From: Pinus tabuliformis
Lineage: Eukaryota > Streptophyta > Pinopsida > Pinales > Pinaceae
Assembly: GCA_031772625.1 (NCBI GenBank)
Contig: CM062810.1
Location: forward strand, 703,101,519-703,165,518
Length of the DNA stretch: 64,000 nt
Reading direction: 5' to 3'
Position 1 is the first letter of the stretch; every line of letters begins with the position of its first letter. Shown here piece by piece: positions 23,457 to 32,326 of this stretch. Made by a program: the position numbers and the translations under genes. Below the pieces are notes generated by a model. The model had not been told where the DNA came from. It searched no databases and was given only the letters and a program-made list of their open reading frames with translations.

Positions 23457-24297
23457 CTTTTGAAATCCCTGATGATGTGAGCCACCTGACTTATGTCTTA
23501 CATATTGGCCTCCCCTTCAAGGAGGTTTCCCATGTAATGATAGATTTGGGGTTTTATCCCTCACTTTGTTCCCCAATCATTCTTCCTCGACTATTATTTC
23601 TTGTTGCACTACCTCAAGCAACGTAGTAGGCCTCAAAATGTGCACCTTTTCCTTTATAATAGGATTCAATCCATACAAAAACTTGTTTACCTTGAGGGCT
23701 TCAGTATTTAGATGGGTAGCATATCCAAGAAACTCCATAAATCATGCTTCATATTCAAGGATTGTCTTAGTTCCTTGCTTAATATCATGGAACTCATTCA
23801 ATTTCCTCTCCAAGTATTCAATAGAAAGGTACTTTGCTCGAAATTCCTCTTCAAATTGTTCCCATGTCAAGGTAGACATGGAGTATCCCAATTGGGATTT
23901 TAAGTTCCTCCACCATAATATTGCACTCTCCTTAAGTTGGTATATAACCAACTATGCGTTTTGGTTGCTATAATAATTCCGCAACTCAAAACATAGGTGC
24001 ATGTTTTCCAACCAAGCTTCTGCTACCTCGCCTTTTCTGGTACCCTTAAATATAGGAAGCTTAACATTTTTTCAACTCTCTATGTACATCTCCATCAGAT
24101 GGTATTTCTTGCCTCTCTAATTGAGATGAAGAACTAGGCACTGAAGGATTTCCCCAAACCCTACTAATCAATACTTCAATCATCTTTTGGAAAGATAACA
24201 TCATATCCCTTACTTCCCTGATGGATATTTGCTCAGATTCTTTATCTTGCAGAGGTGGAGATGAGACTTCATTCCTCCTCCTTGATGTTCTCTCCAT
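23457..24297 (-). pseudogene. gag fragment of a second Tekay-like gypsy copy
   Basis: The minus-strand ATG at 24297 starts MERTSRRRNEVSSPPLQDKE, and the frame follows the gag at 42948-44045 almost residue by residue: REVRDMMLSFQKM, LKESAILWWRNLKSQLGY, TWEQFEEEFRAKYLS and KLNEFHDIKQGTKTILEY. It is broken by a frameshift after HRELKKC (near 24061) and by stops (for example after ILEYEA), and ends at about 23457 in the middle of gag. The zinc knuckle is absent. It shares the LTR to its right with the complete element. The plus-strand open frame at 23566-23973 is its shadow. Confidence 0.9.
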
Positions 24298-24376
24298 GAT
24301 TACTTAACCTGAACAAGGAAAAATTTAGGTAAGTAAATAAATATTAGCAGGCAAGCCCTAGGCCCTAGAGTCTTAA

Positions 24377-24391
24377 CCTGCTCTGATACCA
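24377..24391 (-). other. Primer binding site of the partial gypsy copy
   Basis: The minus strand reads TGGTATCAGAGCAGG, the iMet PBS, two bases from the LTR edge at 24394. The complete copy has the same site at 44125-44139. Confidence 0.9.
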
Positions 24392-24393
24392 TA

Positions 24394-24915
24394 TGTAAGG
24401 TCCCACCTTACCAACCATCAGTATTATACTAAGGTTGACTCAAAATGCTATTTAAGTTTAAGTTTTTAAGACGTAAAAGTTAATGCAAGGTTATATATCT
24501 ATATTTTTAGTTTTAGATGATATTATTTACACTACATACTAATTTCTACTAACTGACTAACCCATGGTAATATTAAACTTCTCATTAAGGCTACAGGGTC
24601 ATGGTTCCTCAAGATCCAAAACTTACAGCCATAAGTCTTAAAATCACATTTAAATGATAGAGTCTTTAGTGGGATAAACAATATCAATATTTACAAACCA
24701 CAATTTCTAATAAGCTAATTGCTCATTCTATTGCAATTAAGAGTGTTTAAAAGTGACCAATTTGATTTTGTTCTAGATAATATACCTATGAATTCTTTGG
24801 TAAAACAAAGGGAAGAAAAACAAGATAATTCAACTTCTAAAGGAGTGGTTTCCAATTATTATGAATTCATATGTGAGCTAACAATTACAACATTTCACCT
24901 AACCAGTTTGCCTTC
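24394..24915 (-). repeat. Tekay-like left LTR, segment 1 of 3
   Basis: It matches 44142-44672 closely. On the plus strand it starts TGTAAGGTCCCACC (the other LTR has TGTTAGGTCCCACC). It is interrupted after CCTTC at 24915 by the Tat element and resumes at 35481. Adding the three segments gives about 3583 bases, against 3571 in the intact right LTR. Confidence 0.9.
24911..24915. other. Target duplication CCTTC, left copy
   Basis: CCTTC precedes TGTTATCAC. The same five bases follow GTGATAACA at 35476-35480, and the uninterrupted right LTR has a single CCTTC at the matching place (TTTGCCTTCCATGG, near 44660). Confidence 0.95.
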
Positions 24916-25104
24916 TGTTATCACTTGGAACTATAGTTCATGTATATAAGGTTGTCCATAAGTTTTATATAAGGTTTTGAAGTCTTGTGAATAGGTTCAT
25001 TAGTATATGTCAATTTGAAATTTGAAATTCAAGAGCTATTGATGTGAATTCGTGTAAAGGAAAAATCATTAGACACCCTCCATCATTGTTAGTTAAAGCA
25101 TGTC

Positions 25105-25317
25105 ATGTCATTGGTACTTTGCGCAGTTTCGCAGCGCGGGTTTGATGTCATTGGTACTTGCGCAGTTTCGCAGCGCAGGTTTGATTGGTCAGTTTAGCTG
25201 CGAAATGATGTTTTCGTGTTTTCGCAGCGCTCTGTTTGTCAGCGATTTCGTAGCGCATCCTGTTAAATTTGAACTGCCTGCGCTACGAAATCGGGGTTTC
25301 AGGGTTTTTTGCAGCGC
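25105..25317. promoter_or_regulatory. TTTCGYAGCGC motif array in the 5' LTR
   Basis: TTTCGCAGCGC occurs at 25127, 25166 and 25220, TTTCGTAGCGC at 25246, the inverse GCGCTACGAAA at 25280, and TTTTGCAGCGC at 25307. The first two lie in a 39-40 base tandem unit (ATGTCATTGGTACTT...GGTTTG). Another TTTCGTAGCGC is at 27522. The 3' LTR has the same set (from about 31793). The array lies about 220-430 bases before a TATA-like box, the usual place for LTR enhancer elements. The binding factor is unknown. Confidence 0.7.
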
Positions 25318-25535
25318 TTTTTCTCTGAATGTCAAATCCGAGAGTAGTGAGTCATAGGTCCGTTCATGATTGTCAGTTCACACCCTCTCCATGTCATGAT
25401 AAGCCATTATTTTGCCATAAGGTCCGAAGTCATGTATTTGAGTGTTAGTTTAGGGGATGTTATAAGAGGTGGTTATTTCATGATGGGTTCTTCATATTAT
25501 GTGAACGTGTTTGCTATATGAAAAGCCCAAGCTCT

Positions 25536-25543
25536 TATTTAAA
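25536..25543 (+). promoter_or_regulatory. TATA-like box of the 5' LTR
   Basis: TATTTAAA, about 100 bases before the ATG of the LTR ORF (25639), inside U3-like sequence. The matching site in the 3' LTR is 32224-32231. Confidence 0.55.
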
Positions 25544-25638
25544 CGGACTACTGCAAGCGAGCCTGCTCTCCAAAGCCGAAGTTTGTTTTCGTGCTACAAG
25601 CCACCATTAGTTTCTTGTGTAAAAATATTCAAAGCAGC

Positions 25639-27350
25639 ATGGAAAGAAAGGAACACCGATCTGGTAAATGTGTGAGGACAGAGCCGGAGGGGTTACTCTC
25701 AGGGATGAAGAGGTAGCAAAGGCCTTTCGAAGTGCTGGCTGCTGGCGGTTTTGCGAAAAATTGAAGGGAGGACATGCAGAAGTGACCAAGGCTTTCGCAT
25801 TAAACTTCACTGGACTGAATTCGAAGGTGGCAATGTTGGAGTTTCCGGTGTCTCCTGAAGTTATTTCCACTGTCACAGAAATCCCGAGGGGCGGCCAAGA
25901 ATGGTTCAAAAACTTCAAGTTTGACATGGGTCCCTGCAAAGAGTTTTTGAAGGCACCTTATGTAGATGAAGATCTCACCAAAGCAGTCCCAAGGAGCTAT
26001 ATAAAAGAGAATTATGCTATGCTATTGACATGTATCCAGAAGTACCTGACATGTGAGGGTAGGTACAATAAAGTTTACTCCTACCACTTCAAACTTCTGT
26101 TACACTTCACAGGTAAGGTTTCAATAGACATACCTTTCTATTTGTTCAGGAGTATTAGCAAAATGTGTGATAAGATTCAGTTAAAGAAAGATGCTTGTGA
26201 AACATCCCTTTTTCATCATGGTCTAGTAAAATTGCTGGTGTTGGATAGTTTACAAAAAATTGGTAAAGATTGGGATTCATTTGTGTTTATGGCCGGTTTC
26301 CCAAGAAAAACAGGCCTCACTCCATTACCTGTGAGAGAAAGAGAAGAAAGGAGTGAGGAACCCACTTTGGCTGAACTTAGAAGAGAAGTGACAGACCATA
26401 AGAAGCCTAAAACTAAAGCAAAGAAATCAGAGAGGTCTGTGGCAGCTAAAGAAACACCTGAAGCATCAGTAGATAAAACTCCTAAGTCATCTAGAGTATC
26501 TGAAAAGGAAACCCCTAAGTCATCACCTAAGGAAACACCTCAGTCATCAAAGCAGAAGACTCACAAAAGGAAAGATGAAACTAAATCCAGTGAAGTTGAA
26601 AAGGTTTCAAGGGTGAGAACTAGAGGCCAACTAAGCAAGGAGAAAGGAAAGTCAGTCCCTGTGGAAGAAAGTCCTATTTCAAAGGGTAGTTTAAATGACT
26701 TACTTGAAGCCATTGAACTAGAGCAAGATCATCCAATACAAATTGAACCACTAGAACTTGAGCAAGATCAATTGGTGCCACCAATGCATATTGATCTAAC
26801 TCAGTCCTCACCTGAAAGTTCTAAAAAATCAAGGGCTTCTAAAAGGTTAAAGTTTGAAGAGCCAAGTGAAGAATATGCCTTTAAACCACGCAGACCAGTG
26901 ACAAGAAGGCAAATTAAAGAAGTGGAGAAAGCTCAGAAAGAGAAAGCACCTTTAGAAATGCCTAGGGCAGAGGCACTTGAAGTTTTCTCTGAAATAGTTC
27001 AAGCAGCCAAAAGCAAGAACAAGGATAATAAGGTTATTATCAGTCAAAGTGGAAATGTCATTGCTATTAAGAAACAAGCTGGAGCAACAAAGGAAGGAAT
27101 ACCTCAGATTGAAAATGTTTTTAAGGAAAAGGCAGTAAGATATACAAGCTATAAAAATGCTGTAATGAAAGGCAGAACAAGTTTGATTAGCCAAGCTGAC
27201 TCGGTATCTGATGCATATGTGTGGACAGTGCCAGCTCTGAAGCAGGCAAAAATCATGAAACAAATGAATACAAGTTTAAGAGCAGAAAACAAGATGTTAA
27301 AGGAAGAAGTCAGCAGCTTGAAAGGGAAGCTAGGCAAACTAGCTAAATGA
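25639..27350 (+). pseudogene. LTR-encoded ORF, 5' copy (frameshifted near start)
   Basis: Same ORF as 32327-34045, but the 7-base deletion at 25694/25695 shifts the natural ATG frame (25639) into a stop at about 25714. The remaining 560 codons from ATG 25668 are open and reach the same stop. Relative to the 3' copy I see three replacement differences (R/S in FPRKTG, A/V in KKQAGA, N/K in YKNAVM) and two silent ones. A shorter protein starting MCEDRAGG could still be made from the internal ATG. Confidence 0.85.
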
Positions 27351-27547
27351 TCCAAGGAGAAATTTGCTTTCCAAATTTTGGTATATTTTGGCTGTCATCA
27401 TTTTAAAACTTTTTGAGACTTTTTGATGTCCTTACACCTGTGTAGAATGGCTGAAGAAATCACAGAGTTAAGTTATTGTTGCTTTAAGGTTCATATGCTT
27501 AGTTTTGATTACCTACAGCAGTTTCGTAGCGCGCTAAAACCACTGTC

Positions 27548-30500
27548 ATGGATATTGTTGTGGCGGATGTTCCACCTAAATTTGGAATATTACTCTCAAG
27601 GTCATGGGCAGCTAAAATTAAAGGTACCATGCAGATGGATTTGACTTATGCTACTATTCCAGTATTTGGAGAGCAGAGAAGATTATACCGTGAAACAAGG
27701 ATGGCATATATGGTGAGCAGCAAGGATAAACCACAGAATTTTCCCATTTATTCTTGTGACACAGGCCTGGGATCAGCTATTCTATTTAATGAATCAGTGG
27801 GAGAAGAATCACAGAAAGAAAAAGCAGAAAATCAATGTGAAGAGTTGCAGCAAAGTGATGAAGAAGATATTTCTGGTTGCTGGTCTTTGTATTTTGATGG
27901 AGCAGCAGGGAAAGAAGGTGCTGGCGCTGGAATTTGGATCATGAGTCCAGCTGATGAAAGTAAGTTTCTGTCTTATAAACTCAATTTTGATTGCACAAAT
28001 AACATGGCCGAGTATGAGTCCTTGGTTTTAGGCTTAGAAAATTTGATTGAGTTTAAGGCAAAGAACATTGCTGTGTATGGAGATTCTGAGCTAGTTATAA
28101 AGCAAGTTCAAGGTGCTTATCAAACAAAAGATGCAAGAATGAGAGCTTATAGGAACTTGGTGTTAGAATTGTTGGAGAAATTTCAATCATATACTTTCAA
28201 TATCAAAACCAGAGATCAGAATTCCATGGCAGATTCTCTTGCTGTAGCAGCTAGTCTTTTTGTCATTCCCAAACATGCTTCTGATAGTTATGAAGTGAAA
28301 GTCCGCCATAGGCCAGTAATCCCTGATAATATATTAAATTGGCAAGTCTTTGAAGATGACCAGCAGGTGAAAAGTTTCCTAGAATTGAAAGGAGAATTTG
28401 AGCATTGTCAAATTGATCAGCAAAACATGTTAGTAGAAACAAAAGAAAAGTCTGAGGTGTTACAGCTGCAAAATAATCTTATTCCTAAAGGTCTGATTCC
28501 ACTTGAGAAACTTTTTGATCAGAATGATGTCTTTAAGGCGCCAAGGTTGCAAGCCAATGAAGAGGAGATAGAGAACTGCAATCTAGGTGATTTAGTAGCG
28601 CCTAAATTGGTCAAAATTTCAAAGTTTTTATCAGCTGATCTAAAAGTTAAGTACATTGATCTAATGAAGAGGTTCATTGATGTGTTTGCATGGAATTATA
28701 CTGATCTCAAACAATATGATTCCTCAGTTATTCAACATACAATCCCAATCAAGCCAAATGAGAAACCTTTTAAGCAAAAATTGAGAAGAATTAATCCTCT
28801 GCTAATGCCATTGATTGAGAAAGAAGTCAAGAAGCTGTTTGATGCAAAGATTATTGTTCCTATCAGATTTTCAAATTGGTTAGCTAACTTGGTTCCAGTT
28901 AGGAAAAAGAATGGAGAAATAAGGATTTGCATAGACTTTAGGAATTTGAACAAGGCTTCACTGAAAGACAATTATCCTCTTCCTAAAATGGATCTTATGT
29001 TGCAGAATATTGTAGGCTCTCAAAGAATGTCAATGTTAGATGGCTTTTCAGGATACAATCAAATCCTTGTTCATCCAGAGGATCAGGAGAAGACAGCTTT
29101 TACTACACCATGGGGCACCTTTATGTATGCAAAGATGCCTTTTGGCCTCATGAATGCAGGGGTGACTTTCCAAAGGGCTATGGACATTGCTTTTGCAGAG
29201 GAAAAAGATAAATCAGTAGTGGTATATCTTGATGATATCACAGTCTTTTCAAAGAGAGAGGAAGATCATTTAAAGCATCTTGAAAAGATACTGTTGAAGT
29301 GTAGAAGGTTTGGCATTTCTTTGAACCCAACTAAAAGTATCTTTGATTTGACTTCTGGTAAGTTGCTTGGGCATATCATTTCTCAAGAAGGCATTAAGAT
29401 AGATCCAAATAGAGTCAATGCTATTTCAAAGTTGGATTTGCCAAGGAGTAAGAAAGAGGTTCAGTCTTTTCTTGGTAAAGTTAATTTTGTTAGGAGGTTC
29501 ATTCCCAACTTTGCAGAGGTGGTTAAGCACATCACAAAAATGCTAAAGAAAGGAGCAGACTTCAAGTGGACAGCTGAGGCAAGAAAGTCATTTGAAGAAA
29601 TTAAAAAAGCACTCACTCAAGCGCCAGTTCTTATTAGCCCTGATTTCTCCAAGGAATTTCTAATATTCACCTATGCCTCTGAGGATACAATTGCTGGAGT
29701 TCTATTACAAAAAGGAAATCAAGGTACTGAGCAGCCTATTTCATTCTTTAGTAAAACATTGGCTAATGCTGAATTAAAGTATAACATTTTAGAAAAGCAG
29801 GCATATGCTTTGGTAAAGGCAATCAAAGATTTTAGAATCTATGTGTTACATTCTCATATTATTGCATTTGTGCCAAGTGCTGTTATTAAAGAAATTCTCA
29901 CACAAGCAGACCCGGATGGTAAAAGAGGAAAATGGATAGCCAAATTGCTGGAATATGATATTGAAATTAGGCCAACTAAATTGGTGAAGGGTCAAGGGTT
30001 GGCAGAGCTGCTAACTCACTCAAATTTAGACTGCAGTGACATTAATTTCAATGCAGAAATATCAGAAATTTTTGAAGAAGAGGAAGAGTTGGTTCAAATT
30101 AATGAAAAATTTCTGATATCTGAATGGTATAAGGATGTCTCATTTGTTCTACAGCACAACAGAGCCCCTGACAATCTTTCCAAGTCTAGAGCTCGTTTCA
30201 TCAAGCTGAAATCCCTTAGATATTTTGTTTATGAGCAGAATTTATTTTGGAAGGATGCTGGAGGAATTCTATTAAGTTGTTTGATTGAAGAAGAGGCTGA
30301 TAGGGTGATTGAGGAATTTCATAAGGGAGATTGTGGAGGCCACCATTATTGGAAGGCTACTGCTAATAAAATATTGAGAGCCGGGTATTTTTGGCCCACC
30401 ATGTTCAAAGATATTTACAAAAAGGTTGCAGCCTGTCATGAATGTCAGTTGTTTGAAGGTAAAAGGAAGCTCATGCCTATGCCTCTAGTTCCTATTTATG

Positions 30501-31378
30501 TAGAAGCGCCCTTTCAGCAGTGGGGGCTAGATTTTATAGGTGAGATACATCCCTCTTCATCAGGCCAACATCGGTGGATACTTACAGCCACTGATTATTT
30601 CACAAAGTGGATAGAGGCAGTACCAACTAGACAAGCTAATGATGCAGTCATTATTTCCTTTTTAGAGAACAATATTTTATCAAGGTTTGGATGTCCACTC
30701 AAGCTTATCACAGATAATGCTCAGGCTTTTAAGTCTAAGAGAATGATAAACTTTTGCCACCAATATCATATTTCTCTTGGTCACTCAACAGCCTATTATC
30801 CACAAGGCAACGGTCTAGCTGAAAGTTCAAATAAAAGTCTTGTGAGGATTATCAAAAAACTGCTGCAAGAAAACAAGAAAACTTGGCACTTGAAACTGAA
30901 GTATGCATTGTGGGCTGATCGCATATGCACTAAAAGATCTATTGGAACCTCACCTTATGAACTTGTGTATGGAGCAGAAGCTATTTTTCCAACGTCTCTT
31001 GGTGTACCAGTTATGAAACTAATTCAAGGACTTGAAGAAGAGCCAAATGCCATACAGCGGAGGATTAATCAATTGATAGCATTACAAGAGAAAAGGAATG
31101 AAGTGGTTGAAGATTATCAACAAAATCAGAATAGAGTCAAGAGGGCTTTTGACAAGAAGATTAAAGATGTGACCTTTCAGATTGATGACAAGGTTTTGAA
31201 GTGGGAAGCCAAGATTGAAGAAAAGGGCAAACATGGCAAATTTGAGAATTTATGGAAGGGGCCATATTTGATCTCTGCTTTCCATGGAAACAATACTTAT
31301 ATTTTACAAGAAGTTGATGGATCACAGTATGCTGGTGGGCCTGTCAATGGCAGGTTCTTAAAGCATTATTATCAGTGA
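27548..31378 (+). CDS. Tat pol: protease tail, RNase H, RT, RNase H-like, integrase
   Basis: Open for 1276 codons; the ATG is incidental because the true start was deleted. Residues 1-80 resemble the end of a retroviral-type aspartic protease (PPKFGILLSRSWAAKI, YATIPVFG). Residues about 105-240 are a complete RNase H with FDGAAG, NMAEYE, YGDSELV and MADSLA carrying the D-E-D-D set. RT: IRICIDFRNLNKASLKDNYP, LDGFSGYNQI (497), MPFGLMNAGVTF, YLDD (about 560). A second RNase H-like segment follows (FTYASEDTIAGVLLQ), in which the first catalytic Asp appears replaced. Integrase: His-His-Cys-Cys zinc region (about 924-965, ending CHECQ), DFIG (995), TDNAQ (1055), AESSNKS (1091). The RNase H ahead of RT marks a Tat-type element; some plant Tat families have this order. 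Confidence 0.93.
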   Translation: MDIVVADVPPKFGILLSRSWAAKIKGTMQMDLTYATIPVFGEQRRLYRETRMAYMVSSKDKPQNFPIYSCDTGLGSAILFNESVGEESQKEKAENQCEELQQSDEEDISGCWSLYFDGAAGKEGAGAGIWIMSPADESKFLSYKLNFDCTNNMAEYESLVLGLENLIEFKAKNIAVYGDSELVIKQVQGAYQTKDARMRAYRNLVLELLEKFQSYTFNIKTRDQNSMADSLAVAASLFVIPKHASDSYEVKVRHRPVIPDNILNWQVFEDDQQVKSFLELKGEFEHCQIDQQNMLVETKEKSEVLQLQNNLIPKGLIPLEKLFDQNDVFKAPRLQANEEEIENCNLGDLVAPKLVKISKFLSADLKVKYIDLMKRFIDVFAWNYTDLKQYDSSVIQHTIPIKPNEKPFKQKLRRINPLLMPLIEKEVKKLFDAKIIVPIRFSNWLANLVPVRKKNGEIRICIDFRNLNKASLKDNYPLPKMDLMLQNIVGSQRMSMLDGFSGYNQILVHPEDQEKTAFTTPWGTFMYAKMPFGLMNAGVTFQRAMDIAFAEEKDKSVVVYLDDITVFSKREEDHLKHLEKILLKCRRFGISLNPTKSIFDLTSGKLLGHIISQEGIKIDPNRVNAISKLDLPRSKKEVQSFLGKVNFVRRFIPNFAEVVKHITKMLKKGADFKWTAEARKSFEEIKKALTQAPVLISPDFSKEFLIFTYASEDTIAGVLLQKGNQGTEQPISFFSKTLANAELKYNILEKQAYALVKAIKDFRIYVLHSHIIAFVPSAVIKEILTQADPDGKRGKWIAKLLEYDIEIRPTKLVKGQGLAELLTHSNLDCSDINFNAEISEIFEEEEELVQINEKFLISEWYKDVSFVLQHNRAPDNLSKSRARFIKLKSLRYFVYEQNLFWKDAGGILLSCLIEEEADRVIEEFHKGDCGGHHYWKATANKILRAGYFWPTMFKDIYKKVAACHECQLFEGKRKLMPMPLVPIYVEAPFQQWGLDFIGEIHPSSSGQHRWILTATDYFTKWIEAVPTRQANDAVIISFLENNILSRFGCPLKLITDNAQAFKSKRMINFCHQYHISLGHSTAYYPQGNGLAESSNKSLVRIIKKLLQENKKTWHLKLKYALWADRICTKRSIGTSPYELVYGAEAIFPTSLGVPVMKLIQGLEEEPNAIQRRINQLIALQEKRNEVVEDYQQNQNRVKRAFDKKIKDVTFQIDDKVLKWEAKIEEKGKHGKFENLWKGPYLISAFHGNNTYILQEVDGSQYAGGPVNGRFLKHYYQ

Positions 31379-31603
31379 AAAATCTGCCAAGTAGTCCATG
31401 ATCATTGTAAATAATCATTTTCTGAAGTGTTTCATGTTAGTAATAAGTGACAAGCTGAACAAGAAGACTTTAGCCCGAGGAGAAGGCCCACAAGGTTTGA
31501 AAGGAATGCTTGTCAGCCATATGTGAGTGTAATAAATGGATAAGGCACTGGTACTACGTGTTCTTAGTGTACCACAGGGGCACACTATCCCAAGTGGAGC
31601 CAC
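31379..31603 (+). other. pol to 3' LTR spacer
   Basis: 225 bases with several purine-rich runs (GAGGAGAAGG at 31478; CAAGTGGAG at 31591). The PPT should lie directly before TGTTATC at 31604; CAAGTGGAGCCAC is the best candidate but a weak one. Confidence 0.5.
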
Positions 31604-32223
31604 TGTTATCACTTGGAACTATAGTTCATGTATATAAGGTTGTCCATAAGTTTTATATAAGGTTTTGAAGTCTTGTGAATAGGTTCATTAGTATATGTCA
31701 ATTTGAAATTTGAAATTCAAGAGCTATTGATGTGAATTCGTGTAAAGGAAAAATCATTAGACACCCTCCATCATTGTTAGTTAAAGCATGTCATGTCATT
31801 GGTACTTTGCGCAGTTTCGCAGCGCGGGTTTGATGTCATTGGTACTTGCGCAGTTTCGCAGCGCACGTTTGATTGGTCAGTTTAGCTGCGAAATGATGTT
31901 TTCGTGTTTTCGCAGCGCTCTGTTTGTCAGCGATTTCGTAGCGCATCCTGTTAAATTTGAACTGCCCGCGCTACGAAATCGGGGTTTCAGGGTTTTTTGC
32001 AGCGCTTTTTCTCTGAATGTCAAATCCGAGAGTAGTGAGTCATAGGTCCGTTCATGATTGTCAGTTCACACCCTCTCCATGTCATGATAAGCCATTATTT
32101 CGCCATAAGGTCCGAAGTCATGTATTTGAGTGTTAGTTTAGGGGATGTTATAAGAGGTGGTTATTTCATGATGGGTTCTTCATATTATGTGAACGTGTTT
32201 GCTATATGAAAAGCCCAAGCTCT

Positions 32224-32231
32224 TATTTAAA
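32224..32231 (+). promoter_or_regulatory. TATA-like box of the 3' LTR
   Basis: TATTTAAA about 100 bases before the ORF ATG at 32327. A transcript started here would make the LTR ORF its first cistron. Confidence 0.55.
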
Positions 32232-32326
32232 CGGACTACTGCAAGCGAGCCTGCTCTCCAAAGCCGAAGTTTGTTTTCGTGCTACAAGCCACCATTAGTT
32301 TCTTGTGTAAAAATATTCAAAGCAGC

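Larger units (their letters stand above)
24916..27536 (+). repeat. 5' LTR of the Tat element, 3'-truncated
   Basis: Nearly identical to 31604-34231. It lacks 7 bases at 25694/25695 and ends at GTAGCGCGCTA, after which sequence jumps into the pol frame. The missing part corresponds to 34232-35475 of the intact copy. Confidence 0.95.

Noticed and set aside
27548-27550. ATG 27548 as the true start of pol
   Set aside because: The upstream part of protease is missing and this ATG lies inside the protease domain; it only marks where the open frame begins after the deletion.
32279-32326. Longer N-terminus for the LTR ORF
   Set aside because: The extra 16 codons start with GTG; ATG 32327 is the first Met in frame.
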